A stretch of 64,000 nt of DNA, taken from Neisseriales bacterium (GTDB lineage Bacteria > Pseudomonadota > Gammaproteobacteria > Burkholderiales > UBA11063). Of the stretch, positions 45,482 through 54,405 are shown piece by piece. Within the stretch, counting starts at the first letter, position 1. Every line of letters begins with the position of its first letter. A program made the position numbers and the translations under genes. The stretch spans positions 16,121 to 80,120 of the forward strand of contig SSGX01000043.1 of assembly GCA_008017155.1 (NCBI GenBank), in the 5' to 3' direction. The notes beneath the pieces are model-generated. The model was not told where the DNA came from. It was given only the letters and a program-made list of their open reading frames with translations, and searched no databases.

Positions 45482-46203
45482 TATTCATTCCTATAAAGTT
45501 TAATAGCGGTACCCTTAAGCTGAATCCCATTAATACCATCTATAATTGTTGATTTTGAGGGATTTTCTATGCTATTAAATATCATTTTTGCAGCAGTGCC
45601 GTCGGGTTTGCGAATATTAACTATACCATCCTGATCTGTAATATCGGGATATTTGCCAATGCCGTCCAAATCAGATTTTAGGGCAAAAACACTGTCTTCA
45701 CATTTAGGACGCTGGCTATATGTTAGTAACCCATTAATTTGGTAATCTGACTCTTTTAGATATTGATGAGTAACGTATGCTGATGGATCAACAATAAATT
45801 GAACACTTGCAATATTTTGTAAAGTTAAAGATAAATTAAAATCAATAACTAATATCTCTCCCTCTTCAGTTTTTGCTTTATAAAAGGGCGTTGGAGTGCC
45901 AATTAAAATTAAATTATTATCTTCATCAAAAATACCATACTCACGAATCCACCATCCACCGACATCTTCAGGAACTGGGGTATCAATAAAAAGTTCTTTT
46001 TTGTCTTTTGGATTAACTGCTATGCTTCCAATATTAGTGCGCCAATTTTCTTTTTTTAATGATATTTCTGTACCATCTGGAATATATTCATTACCACTGC
46101 CATCTCCAACAGCAAAATACTTTAATTTTACAGTGTTACCGATTGCACCCGCCGCGGCAATTAATTCTTTTCCTTTATTGGTTACAATTGCTCTAGTTGC
46201 CAT
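45481..46203 (-). CDS. Tail fibre protein H, N-terminal baseplate-attachment type
   Basis: A 240-residue protein matching the N-terminal domain of P2 gpH-type fibres: TNKGKELIAAAGAIGNTVKLKYFAVGDGSG, then VGGWWIREYGIFDEDNNLILIG. Normal gpH is much longer, so the shaft and tip functions seem to be split off into the following two or three genes. It overlaps gpI by 11 bases. Confidence 0.82.
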   Translation of the reverse strand: MATRAIVTNKGKELIAAAGAIGNTVKLKYFAVGDGSGNEYIPDGTEISLKKENWRTNIGSIAVNPKDKKELFIDTPVPEDVGGWWIREYGIFDEDNNLILIGTPTPFYKAKTEEGEILVIDFNLSLTLQNIASVQFIVDPSAYVTHQYLKESDYQINGLLTYSQRPKCEDSVFALKSDLDGIGKYPDITDQDGIVNIRKPDGTAAKMIFNSIENPSKSTIIDGINGIQLKGTAIKLYRNE

Positions 46204-46852
46204 TAAATTTACCCTTTAAAACCATTCTACTTTTATTAAACGTAGTTGAATATATACTGGATGGAATTGCCGAAATAAATTCAACCGTTGATTTAAACGT
46301 TACGCGTCGCTTTAGTACTGGTAATGAATATATTTCTGAATAATACGTATTCTGAATTTCAGTCTTAAACCAGCTTCGAGTATTTTTATAAGCGTTTATA
46401 TATGCTCTAATTAATTTTAATTCATTATCTGTAAATACTTTGTCATTATTAATTTTGAGCTTAAACCAATAGGGTTTTAATTCGTTTGGAATATCAAACC
46501 ATTCGGTTACTTCGGCATTAATACCCAGTATATCAATTGCATATAACACCCCATCTTTCGTACCACGTAACTGATTAAGCTTGACGTAGTTCCGTAAAAA
46601 TTTAATCTTATCTGCTCGGCTTTCAATAAAAGAGTTTTCAATTGATCCACCAATACCCGCTTCAAATAATAGATAATCAAGTGTAAGGTCATCTAATTTT
46701 TCAAAATCTGAAAAAAATAGTTTATCCCTGATAATTTCAACAATCTCATCAATTTCTGGTTGTATTGATTCACAAATCCAGCAAATCTCGTCTATTTCCT
46801 TGAACACTGGTGGTAGCAGCTCTAGCAGTTTAGTATCAAATATACTTGCCAT
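46193..46852 (-). CDS. Baseplate protein I (P2 gpI-like)
   Basis: A 219-residue baseplate wedge component. It has the family's acidic N-terminus (LLELLPPVFKEIDEICWIC), then LDYLLFEAGI and RGTKDGVLYAIDILGINAEVTEWFDI, typical of gpI. It starts directly after the gpJ stop and ends over the gpH start, giving the order J-I-H as in P2. Confidence 0.88.
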   Translation of the reverse strand: MASIFDTKLLELLPPVFKEIDEICWICESIQPEIDEIVEIIRDKLFFSDFEKLDDLTLDYLLFEAGIGGSIENSFIESRADKIKFLRNYVKLNQLRGTKDGVLYAIDILGINAEVTEWFDIPNELKPYWFKLKINNDKVFTDNELKLIRAYINAYKNTRSWFKTEIQNTYYSEIYSLPVLKRRVTFKSTVEFISAIPSSIYSTTFNKSRMVLKGKFNGN

Positions 46853-47980
46853 TTAAAAGTCTTTCTCAATACCACCAAAAACGACATTACAAAGAATATT
46901 ATTCCCAACCTCAAGACAAGTGAGCTCAGTTTGTACAGGACTTGCTATACTTACCCTTCTTGCCCCAGCCGCCATAATCATATTCTCCAGTACTGATGGA
47001 TTGATTGGTCTGCCAAGCTTAGTTTTAGTAAGATAAATAAAACTATCAACAGCTTTTTTTACATTTTCTTGAATTTGACTTGGATCAATTTCTGCTTTAG
47101 AGCTAATCCAATAAGTAAGCTTAATCTCATAATTAACAGCTTGAGGACTGATAGCTTGAACCTTATCAGTTAATGGACGTCTATTGCTTGAAGAACACGC
47201 AGCTTCTATAACTTCTAATTCTGCTTCAGTTGGAAAGCGTCCATCAATCATTAATGGGATAATCTGTACAACCCCGGGTGATGGAGAATACGGTTCTACA
47301 TCAATAATTGATGCACTTCCTGTTCTAGCCCAGTATTCGTAACCTTTATCCGGTCCTGCTGTAGATAATGCGTGAGGAGCAACCAGTCTTCGTTCAACAA
47401 ATACAAAGTCATCCTCTTGGTCTACACCCCCTGCCGAAATATCAATATTAACCACCCCAGCTACAAATGGTAATGGATTTATTTGAGTAACAATAACTCC
47501 TGGTAAATACCCATTACCAATAACACCACCCTCAGTAGCCCGACAAGTTGAATCAATGTATTCTGCATTTACTGGAACTTGTAAATCTTCAATAACTTCA
47601 AAAAACACTTTGGAATCGGCGGTAACTTTTGTACCTTTAGGAATTATTTTATCTTTTAACTGTAACTGATTTATAGTAAACCGAATAGTTACAACAGCTT
47701 TAACAGCAAGAAACCTTCTTAAATCGAAATCAAGATTTTTATTATCTAAGAAATGATCAGCAGCATACGCAAGCAAATTTTGTTTACCAGCATAATCAAC
47801 TGCCGAACGTAAGCTAACTATTTCTGCAGTAAAAACATTAAATAATGTCGTTATAGGATCGGCATCTCCAAGTTCACGACCTGATTTTTCTTTAAACCGA
47901 GCTAACAACTGAGCCCTAATTAATTCAGGGTCTTTACTGGCAAATGAAATCTCTGGTAGTCCAAATCGGTTTGTACTCAT
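46853..47980 (-). CDS. Baseplate protein J (P2 gpJ-like)
   Basis: A 375-residue baseplate wedge protein at the tail edge. Conserved features are the N-terminal FGLPEISFASKDPE, LLAYAADHFLDN, GPDKGYEYWARTGS followed by acidic strands, and a C-terminal domain beginning around PLTDKVQAISPQAVNYEI. The order W-J-I-H matches P2. It overlaps gpW by four bases. Confidence 0.9.
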   Translation of the reverse strand: MSTNRFGLPEISFASKDPELIRAQLLARFKEKSGRELGDADPITTLFNVFTAEIVSLRSAVDYAGKQNLLAYAADHFLDNKNLDFDLRRFLAVKAVVTIRFTINQLQLKDKIIPKGTKVTADSKVFFEVIEDLQVPVNAEYIDSTCRATEGGVIGNGYLPGVIVTQINPLPFVAGVVNIDISAGGVDQEDDFVFVERRLVAPHALSTAGPDKGYEYWARTGSASIIDVEPYSPSPGVVQIIPLMIDGRFPTEAELEVIEAACSSSNRRPLTDKVQAISPQAVNYEIKLTYWISSKAEIDPSQIQENVKKAVDSFIYLTKTKLGRPINPSVLENMIMAAGARRVSIASPVQTELTCLEVGNNILCNVVFGGIEKDF

Positions 47981-48306
47981 AAGTAACTCTCTTTTACATC
48001 AATAGTGACAACAAGTTTAAGATTGCCGTTAACAATGTCACTACCTTTCCAGTTAAAGCTTCTTATCTTTGCCCTTGGCTCATATTTTTTTAATTGTTTA
48101 AGTGTATCAATTTGATAAATCATAATTGCATTTTCACTCGGTAAATCAATAATGTTTTCATCACTCCCCATGTCTCTCTGATACGGAATAGTACCTTTAA
48201 TTTGTTGAAAGATATTTCGAACATTCTGAACTATTTCTTCAAATACAGAATTTGGTGCAAAATTTATAAAATGTTTTTCAGAAAATATATCAATTTGAAT
48301 TTTCAT
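47977..48306 (-). CDS. Baseplate protein W (gp25-like)
   Basis: A 109-residue protein of the T4 gp25/P2 gpW group, which starts sheath assembly from the baseplate. It shows NVRNIFQQIKGTIPYQRDMGSD followed by the EPRAKI motif near residue 80, a hallmark of the family. It overlaps gpJ by four bases and gpU by one. Confidence 0.87.
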   Translation of the reverse strand: MKIQIDIFSEKHFINFAPNSVFEEIVQNVRNIFQQIKGTIPYQRDMGSDENIIDLPSENAIMIYQIDTLKQLKKYEPRAKIRSFNWKGSDIVNGNLKLVVTIDVKESYL

Positions 48307-48740
48307 TAATGATATTCCTTAAATTTGACACTTAATTTAATATTTGTTACATCTCCCCAAAAACTTACTTCTTTATAAGTGCGCGATAAAGATGTAATTA
48401 CAAATTCCCCCAAGACATTTGATTCCATTAAACCATTACCCAGTATCAAATCATATATGTCACCATCATACATATATTCTTCAAATTTTTTTAATTGTTC
48501 TTTTGGATTTATTCCCAGAAAACTTGCTAAAGTGATATTAATGTTAATTTCATCTGAATTCGGATTTTGATATTCAAGCTTTGGCTTTTCTCCAATAATT
48601 CGATGTTCCGCATATTCAACAGATGAATTGTGCTCGGCATCTTCAAAAGTCATAGTTTTAAATGGATTAACAGTAAAAACAATGTCACCAAAACCACCAA
48701 GTGTTCCTATATTTTTTAATTTATCAATTAATGCTGACAT
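48306..48740 (-). CDS. Tail protein U (P2 gpU-like)
   Basis: A 144-residue tail protein resembling P2 gpU in length and layout: an N-terminal MTFEDAEHNSSVEY stretch, a beta segment PNSDEININITL, YMYDGDIYDLILGNG, and a closing IKLSVKFKEYH. gpU is needed for tail completion. In P2 it follows the tape measure gene; here it sits between gpV and gpW, so the order is changed. Confidence 0.75.
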   Translation of the reverse strand: MSALIDKLKNIGTLGGFGDIVFTVNPFKTMTFEDAEHNSSVEYAEHRIIGEKPKLEYQNPNSDEININITLASFLGINPKEQLKKFEEYMYDGDIYDLILGNGLMESNVLGEFVITSLSRTYKEVSFWGDVTNIKLSVKFKEYH

Positions 48741-48758
48741 ATTATATCCTCATCATTT

Positions 48759-49409
48759 TTAGCTTGTATTTCCTTGATCAGTAGTACCCGTTACTGGACC
48801 ATTAGGTGCTACTAATGAGCCTGCTGAATGCGTATGTGATTTCCAGTCCTTACCATCAATAGTAAGTCCACCGTTAGCAACTTTATTTCCAACCACACCA
48901 GAACCAAATGCTCCGGTTGGAGCTGATACTTTAATACCACTACTTATATCTTTAGAAGCTTTTATTTGACCTTCAACTGTTAAATCACCTCTTATAGTTG
49001 TTGGTGCAATAATAATGGCTTTTTCAGCAGTAACTTCAGCGGTTTTACAAACAATTTTTACATCACCATTACAATCTGCAGTCAATACGTGATTTTTACT
49101 ATCATAACTAATCACCGTGCCATCGGGGTAAGTGGTTGAATGAATATTCTCATCACCTGCAGGTGGATTATCTTCATCGTTATAGCCAAAACCAATAACC
49201 CATCCATCAGTTAAACTGGGTGGAATAAAAACACATAAAGCCAAATCATTAGGGTTTGGTAAATTTCGGTCTTTATTTCTGCTACCACCAGGGTTTAAGA
49301 GTCTTAATTTACTTGCAGTATAATCTTGATCCGGAAAATAAACATCACAAGTATAATCAGAATTAATTGATGTAACTAATCCTTCACGAATTAAATTATT
49401 ATCAATCAT
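48759..49409 (-). CDS. Baseplate spike protein V (P2 gpV-like)
   Basis: A 216-residue membrane-piercing spike. An OB-fold-like N-terminus (about 1-90, GWVIGFGYNDEDNPP) is followed by a beta-helix of short strands (about 95-190) and a C-terminal WKSHTHSAG. P2 gpV carries a metal-binding HxH at the spike tip; the HTH here could serve likewise, which is inference. It overlaps gpD by four bases (ATGA). Confidence 0.85.
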   Translation of the reverse strand: MIDNNLIREGLVTSINSDYTCDVYFPDQDYTASKLRLLNPGGSRNKDRNLPNPNDLALCVFIPPSLTDGWVIGFGYNDEDNPPAGDENIHSTTYPDGTVISYDSKNHVLTADCNGDVKIVCKTAEVTAEKAIIIAPTTIRGDLTVEGQIKASKDISSGIKVSAPTGAFGSGVVGNKVANGGLTIDGKDWKSHTHSAGSLVAPNGPVTGTTDQGNTS

Positions 49410-50551
49410 TCTTGAGCCTCTATTAATATTTTATGAGCAACAAAACTAGTACGATAACCATTACTAACTCTTGAATGAGTAGTATTTTCTATATAATAAA
49501 ATCCATCAAACTGCCCATAGTCAATTATTTCAATTACTATTCCGGCCATTAAAAAAGGATTTCCCATTACCTCACCACTAATTTTCCATTCTCCACGATT
49601 TTTTTGCGCCAATTTAGCTTTTGCAGTTTTTAGGGCTTCCGCTTCAGACTTAAATTTTTGCCGAATAATAAGTACTTTATTACCACCATTATTAGCAAAA
49701 AAACTAATCGGCTTTGTTGGAATCGTAGCTACTTTTTTACTTTGCTTTTTCTTTTTTGGCTTAGTATGACTAGCTAACCACTCTGGATTGTTAAGAACCA
49801 CATCTTTATGTGAAGCTTTGGCACTAACATTCTTTTTTTGTCGCGGGCAAAAATAACTAGCTTTGGCTTCTTTATAAAGATTAAATCCTTGACGTCCAGC
49901 ATTTCTGTTTGAGATTTCATTTTTACTTAGAGTTAATATAGGTTTTTGTAACTCAAGATAAGCTTGTGCACAAAGAGTAAGTTTTTCTGGATCTAGTTTA
50001 ACTACATAATCATTATCTTCGGCAAGCTTTGTAATAAATACTAAATCACTTTGATCTGTCTGATCAATGGCCTCTATTTGTATTCCTTCTTTATCTTCTT
50101 CTAAATATGGAATAAAATTAAAATCCAGCCCATGTTTAGAGGCAATTTCTTGACAAATAGATTGCAAGGTAGACTTTTGCCATTTTTTAGTGTTCAGAGT
50201 CTTACGAATATTTGAGTTAAAAGAGCTAACCGCTTTTATTGATATTTCATTAGGCGGTCCTTTTTCTTCAACAAGATCAATTTCCATACTTCCACAATAT
50301 AATGATTGCGTTTCATTATTATTCACCCAGTCATCACAAATAATTTCAACCTCTAGACTGTCCCCAGTCATTGGCATCCAATCATCACAAAAAAGCTCAT
50401 CTCTATCATCTAAAGTAATAGTTATGTCATCAACTTCCGCACTAGTCTTGTCATTAAAAGTTATTGATTTAAGATATGGAGCCAAGTCAGTTGATACATT
50501 TTTGCCATCAATTAAAATTCTAACATTTGACTTTCTTGCTTTTTTATTCAT
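49406..50551 (-). CDS. Tail/late control protein D (P2 gpD-like)
   Basis: A 381-residue hub protein joining tube and spike, equivalent to T4 gp27. Visible features are VRILIDGKNVSTDLAPYLKSI, ITLDDRDELF, the LysM-like DYVVKLDPEKLTLC stretch, and the C-terminal KAKLAQKNRGEWKISGEVMGNPFLMAG. The ATG at 50551 with GGAA eight bases before it is preferred over an upstream TTG; it makes an ATGA overlap with gpX. Confidence 0.88.
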   Translation of the reverse strand: MNKKARKSNVRILIDGKNVSTDLAPYLKSITFNDKTSAEVDDITITLDDRDELFCDDWMPMTGDSLEVEIICDDWVNNNETQSLYCGSMEIDLVEEKGPPNEISIKAVSSFNSNIRKTLNTKKWQKSTLQSICQEIASKHGLDFNFIPYLEEDKEGIQIEAIDQTDQSDLVFITKLAEDNDYVVKLDPEKLTLCAQAYLELQKPILTLSKNEISNRNAGRQGFNLYKEAKASYFCPRQKKNVSAKASHKDVVLNNPEWLASHTKPKKKKQSKKVATIPTKPISFFANNGGNKVLIIRQKFKSEAEALKTAKAKLAQKNRGEWKISGEVMGNPFLMAGIVIEIIDYGQFDGFYYIENTTHSRVSNGYRTSFVAHKILIEAQE

Positions 50552-50757
50552 TTTCTTTTCCAAGGTGGTAAATTAATTCTTGAATCATTAGTTACTAATT
50601 CTGGGATTAATAATTTCACTCCGGCAACAAATTTAATAACATTCGAATGTTTTGGATTAGCTTCAATTAACTGATTAGCATAAAATTCATTACCTAACTG
50701 AGATAACGCTATGCTGTCCCACATGTCCCCAGAATTAGTTATATAGATTTTATACAT
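50548..50757 (-). CDS. Tail protein X (P2 gpX-like, LysM)
   Basis: A 69-residue protein with the LysM-type layout of P2 gpX: GDMWDSIALSQLGNEFYANQLIEAN, then VIKFVAGVKLLIPEL. It probably packs at the spike/hub end of the tail. GAGGG six bases before ATG 50757 chooses this over a TTG two codons upstream. It overlaps gpD by four bases. Confidence 0.87.
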   Translation of the reverse strand: MYKIYITNSGDMWDSIALSQLGNEFYANQLIEANPKHSNVIKFVAGVKLLIPELVTNDSRINLPPWKRK

Positions 50758-50772
50758 TTGCAACCCTCTAAT

Positions 50773-50797
50773 AAAAAAACCACCATAATTGGTGGTT
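50773..50797 (-). terminator. Terminator between tape measure and gpX
   Basis: On the minus strand, AACCACC (50797-50791) pairs with GGTGGTT (50784-50778) and runs into seven T's. It begins two bases after the tape measure stop, in the middle of the late operon. Confidence 0.8.
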
Positions 50798-50798
50798 G

Positions 50799-53060
50799 TT
50801 AATTAGAAAATCTGGCATTACCCCATAAATTGCTAAATTCATTTTTTTGTTTTTCCTGCGCTTCTGCCATAGCTATTTTTATATCATTTTTATTCGCATC
50901 ACCTTGAATAATCACTGTCGGATTAGAGTTAAGCGTCATATTCGGTTTATTGGCTAATGCTCGTTCTTTCTGATTAGTTGCAAGTGTTTCAACGTTACCT
51001 GCAAAACGCGAACTATTTTTTAATTCATAATCTATTTCGAGCTTTTTCTTGCCATCGTTACCATCAAATAATGATGCTACGGCACCGGATAATTTCTCAA
51101 CCCAACCAAAAACCTCTTTGATCATGTCCCAAGCTTTTTTTAGCCAGCCAGTAAAAGTTTCCCAATGAGTACATACCCAGTAGATTCCAACACCAAGAGC
51201 GATTATTGCTCTTGCAATTGCAATAATCGGATTTAGTCGCATTAAGGCGTTAGAAACACCCTGCCAATAACTCATTAGTTTAGTAGCAAATGCTGCTCTC
51301 ATTTGAATTGGAATAAACCAAAGCAAAGAGTTACTAAGTAGTTTTAATGCACCTGTTCCTACAACCCAAACTGCATTTAGGCTGGAGAAAGCTGCCTTAG
51401 TAACAGCAATACTAGCTACAACAGCAACAATACATGCGCCAAATTTACCAATCGTAAAAATAGCATCTGAATGAGCTGCAATAAATGGAACTATTGAATT
51501 TTGCAGTAAATCATTTATATCCTTAATTGCCTGATTAATCGGTGGCAAAAAAGTGTTACCCATTGTAATTGCAATAGCCGATAAGTTATTCTTGAATAAT
51601 TGCAATGAGTTTTCTGTTGTAGCACTTCTAGCATTAAATTCTTTCATCATGCTGCCAGCATATTTACTACTATCACCAACTAATCCAAGATTTTTTCTAA
51701 CCTCATCAAGATTATTCATTAACCCAGCAATTGGAGCAATTGACTCTTCACCAAAGATTTGCTTTAAGGTAGAAGATTGTACTTCTTTTGGCAACTGCTT
51801 GATTTTATCCAGCACATTAAGCATTGCCGGTACACCCTGAGCTTGTAAATCTTTCGATAATTTAACTACATTAATACCTAATTTGCCCATTGCTTCGGCT
51901 TGACCTTTTGTTGCAGCAGTACCAGAAGTTAGTGTCGTCATCATTTTTTTGATACCAGTTGCTGCAATTTCTGGAGCAACTCCAGCACCGATTGACGTAG
52001 CAGCCAAAGCAGCAACCTCTGATTCGGCTATTCCTGCAATTTTACCTAAGGAACCAATTCGACTAACTACTTCACCTATTTGTACACCACTTGCCGCAGA
52101 GTTATCCGACAAAATATTAATTTGATCTGCAAGTTTGACAACTTGATTCTGATTTAATTTAAAAGCAGAACGCCATTTTGCCATCATATCACCAGCTTGC
52201 TCAGCCGAAATATTATAAGCAACACCCATTTGTGCCGCATTTTCAGTAAACTGCATAATATCTTGCTTTGCTATACCAGCTTGTGCGGCGGCTGCCGCTA
52301 TATGACCAAGACCATCAACAGCCATTGGCACTCTAGTAGATAACTGCTTAAGCTGTTCACCCATTTGAGCAAACTCTTGCGGTGTATCAAAATGAACTAA
52401 CTTCCGGATATCAGCCATGACTGATTCAAATTTCATGGCCTGTTTAATTGGTTCCACCATAAAACTAGCACTTAACACTGTAGTTCTGGCAATAGCAAAT
52501 GAATTATTGGCATCAAGTAAAGACTGACTTACTTTTTCACGATGACTTCTTATGATTTCAGCATTTTTGGCTTTAGCTGCTTGCCGATTATACTGATCTC
52601 CCAACTCTTTTACTACATTTGATTGTTTTTTTAGTTCATTGCTTGAATTGTTTAATTCTTGCCGTAAGTCAATTAATTGATTTTGAAAATATCCTGCTTG
52701 TTGCCTAGCTTTACCTAGTCTCCTTGCCTGTTCATTAGTTGGTGTGCCAGCTTTGCCTATTTCTTCTGATAATAATTTTACTTTACCAGTTGCATTAGCA
52801 AATTTATACTGCATATTTTGTGTACGATCGGTCAATCGGTTAAATCCGGCAGCTAAAGACTCTTGTTTTGCTTTAGCTGTATCAAATGCGCGTTTTAACT
52901 CATCAACATTTTTCATACTTGAGAAGGGGTTATTTTTAGATAATTGTGCTATTTTTGCTCCAGTTTCAGTTACTACTTTATTCATAGTATTGAATGCTTG
53001 AGGAACAGTATTCTGAAGCTTGGCTCCAAATTCAAACATTATGTCATGGATCTTAGCCAT
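50799..53060 (-). CDS. Tail tape measure protein (P2 gpT-like)
   Basis: A 753-residue protein that sets tail length. The N-terminal 200 residues are coiled coil rich in Lys, Gln and Asn. The conserved TP901-type core follows: MKFESVMADIRKLVHFDTPQEF, then AAAAAQAGI and SNNLQLFKNNLSAIAITMG-like residues. Two or three hydrophobic stretches lie at about 540-650. The ATG at 53060 with AGG at eight bases is preferred over a start nine codons upstream. It is separated from the chaperone gene by an antisense insertion. Confidence 0.9.
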   Translation of the reverse strand: MAKIHDIMFEFGAKLQNTVPQAFNTMNKVVTETGAKIAQLSKNNPFSSMKNVDELKRAFDTAKAKQESLAAGFNRLTDRTQNMQYKFANATGKVKLLSEEIGKAGTPTNEQARRLGKARQQAGYFQNQLIDLRQELNNSSNELKKQSNVVKELGDQYNRQAAKAKNAEIIRSHREKVSQSLLDANNSFAIARTTVLSASFMVEPIKQAMKFESVMADIRKLVHFDTPQEFAQMGEQLKQLSTRVPMAVDGLGHIAAAAAQAGIAKQDIMQFTENAAQMGVAYNISAEQAGDMMAKWRSAFKLNQNQVVKLADQINILSDNSAASGVQIGEVVSRIGSLGKIAGIAESEVAALAATSIGAGVAPEIAATGIKKMMTTLTSGTAATKGQAEAMGKLGINVVKLSKDLQAQGVPAMLNVLDKIKQLPKEVQSSTLKQIFGEESIAPIAGLMNNLDEVRKNLGLVGDSSKYAGSMMKEFNARSATTENSLQLFKNNLSAIAITMGNTFLPPINQAIKDINDLLQNSIVPFIAAHSDAIFTIGKFGACIVAVVASIAVTKAAFSSLNAVWVVGTGALKLLSNSLLWFIPIQMRAAFATKLMSYWQGVSNALMRLNPIIAIARAIIALGVGIYWVCTHWETFTGWLKKAWDMIKEVFGWVEKLSGAVASLFDGNDGKKKLEIDYELKNSSRFAGNVETLATNQKERALANKPNMTLNSNPTVIIQGDANKNDIKIAMAEAQEKQKNEFSNLWGNARFSN

Positions 53061-53074
53061 CTTAATACCTTTTG

Positions 53075-53105
53075 TGATATAATACAACTAGTTAACTTAA
53101 ACTAG
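53075..53105 (+). promoter_or_regulatory. Extended -10 promoter with adjacent palindrome
   Basis: TG (53075-53076) one base before a perfect TATAAT (53078-53083) forms an extended -10 element; no good -35 is visible. Directly downstream, CTAGTT (53088-53093) and AACTAG (53100-53105) form an inverted repeat that could bind a repressor. The only plus-strand gene here starts at 53120. Confidence 0.55.
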
Positions 53106-53119
53106 GAATCAATAAAACT

Positions 53120-53419
53120 TTGAAAACTCTTGCAGAAAAATTATCTAAGCTCGTATTTGGTAACTTTGCAATCAATATGCTGTTTTTAGCTATAGTATTA
53201 ACAGTTCTTTTCTGTTACTTAGGACATTTCCAATTAGCTGCGGTCAGTGTACTTTATATTTTTATTTATTTCATGTTAGGTCACATTTTACAAGCTTTTT
53301 ATGATTTAACCCATATGGATGAATATCTTGCTCGCGTCCATCAAAAGTGTTTGGATAAAAAAGCTTTAAAAGAATACCTCAATCACAACACAACACGCAA
53401 ACGATGGATTATTTTTTAA
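53120..53419 (+). CDS. Antisense two-span membrane protein in the tail module (moron candidate)
   Basis: A 99-residue protein on the opposite strand to every neighbour. It has two hydrophobic helices at about 18-36 and 39-60 and a basic C-terminus (HNTTRKRWIIF). The start is TTG with AGGA about 12 bases upstream, which is not ideal. With its own extended -10 promoter and a hairpin behind, it fits a moron: a gene expressed in the lysogen. Superinfection exclusion or another envelope change is a guess from topology. Confidence 0.6.
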   Translation: MKTLAEKLSKLVFGNFAINMLFLAIVLTVLFCYLGHFQLAAVSVLYIFIYFMLGHILQAFYDLTHMDEYLARVHQKCLDKKALKEYLNHNTTRKRWIIF

Positions 53420-53461
53420 TCTACATTTCATTTGCTATTTCAATATATGCATTAAGTTTAT

Positions 53462-53491
53462 AAATAGGCTGCTGTTCCCAGTAGCCTATTT
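53462..53491. terminator. Hairpin behind the antisense gene
   Basis: AAATAGGCT (53462-53470) pairs with AGCCTATTT (53483-53491) with extra CTG/CAG pairing inside. The following T's are few, so it may act in both directions but weakly. Confidence 0.5.
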
Positions 53492-53515
53492 GTGTATTCG
53501 TATCTTTTGCAAGAG

Positions 53516-53836
53516 TTAGACAGGCTTTTCTAAGCCCTCTAATGATGCCCTTATCCCATCCAGCAAAAAATTTTGTGCTCTTACCTTTAAACAAGCAAAA
53601 TCATTTATTGATAATTGATCAATCGCACTAATTGGCAAATCTATCGCTTTGACTAAAATACTTTTAATAAAGGTAGTTTCAGACTCAACCATCCCAGTTG
53701 ATAACCTTTGATTAGTAAGCTTAAACTCACTTTCTGCTTGTTCGTAATCCACCGTTGTTAAATTCTCAAAATTTACATTAATTTCTGTAATAGATTTATT
53801 ATCTATTTTAATTGCCTTTGACAACTTAAATTTCAT
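53516..53836 (-). CDS. Tail assembly chaperone (P2 gpE/Mu gp41 family)
   Basis: A 106-residue protein of the small tail assembly group that prepares the tape measure for tube growth. It shows the acidic middle FENLTTVDYEQAESEF and SINDFACLKVRAQNFL near the C-terminus. In P2 a -1 frameshift makes a longer E+E' form. Here a -1 shift near the end would add only about 24 residues before a stop, with no typical E' sequence, and the next 400 bases hold the antisense gene. So E' appears absent or displaced. Confidence 0.8.
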   Translation of the reverse strand: MKFKLSKAIKIDNKSITEINVNFENLTTVDYEQAESEFKLTNQRLSTGMVESETTFIKSILVKAIDLPISAIDQLSINDFACLKVRAQNFLLDGIRASLEGLEKPV

Positions 53837-53889
53837 GTTTTTATAATCCTAAAAATAAATTACCCCATGTTCTTTCATGGGTCTATACA

Positions 53890-54405
53890 TTAAAACAGGT
53901 CTGATAGCTTTTTAATCAAAGCTTTACCGGCTGCTTCCAATATACCATTAAGCTTATCAACCTTATAAAGCTGATTCCCACCCTTAAATACCTCAATAAA
54001 GGTAACTTCCATTTTAAAAGCAGTGTTTAGTAAATCATCTTTTTTAATAGTACCAAGATCAATACTTTTAGCATTCCCACGCATATTAGCCCGTAAGCCA
54101 TCAACACCAATTGCATGAGTAGTTCCATCTGCCTCAATAACAGCAGCTTTCATTTCGACCAGTTTGCCAGACATACTCATCAAATTAAAAGTATTATTGG
54201 TGATTGTATTGAATTTGATTTCACTCTCTAATGACTCAACTGAGTAAGGGTTGGTAAATTCAATATCGCCAAGGATACCACTACCACCAATGGTAGTAGT
54301 TTTATATTTAATTTCTGGTAATTTAACTTCAGCTACCCCAAGTAAATCTTTACCATCAAGATAGAGCATAAACGTACCAGTTTGTCCGCCTATTTTTTGT
54401 GTCAT
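53890..54405 (-). CDS. Tail tube protein (P2 gpFII-like)
   Basis: A 171-residue major tail tube protein. It has the family's DLLGVAEVKLPEIKYKTTTI near the start, GDIEFTNPYSVESLESEIKF and MEVTFIEVFKGGNQLYKVDKL. It overlaps the sheath gene by four bases. A hairpin, CCCATG/CATGGG (53864-53881), lies just behind it and may stabilise its mRNA. Confidence 0.9.
   Translation of the reverse strand: MTQKIGGQTGTFMLYLDGKDLLGVAEVKLPEIKYKTTTIGGSGILGDIEFTNPYSVESLESEIKFNTITNNTFNLMSMSGKLVEMKAAVIEADGTTHAIGVDGLRANMRGNAKSIDLGTIKKDDLLNTAFKMEVTFIEVFKGGNQLYKVDKLNGILEAAGKALIKKLSDLF

Noticed and set aside
53086..53106. Resemblance of AACTAGTTAACT to the enteric TrpR operator
   Set aside because: Only one half matches, the context is a phage gene, and the host trp promoter in this window has a different palindrome. 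Kept only as a generic inverted repeat.
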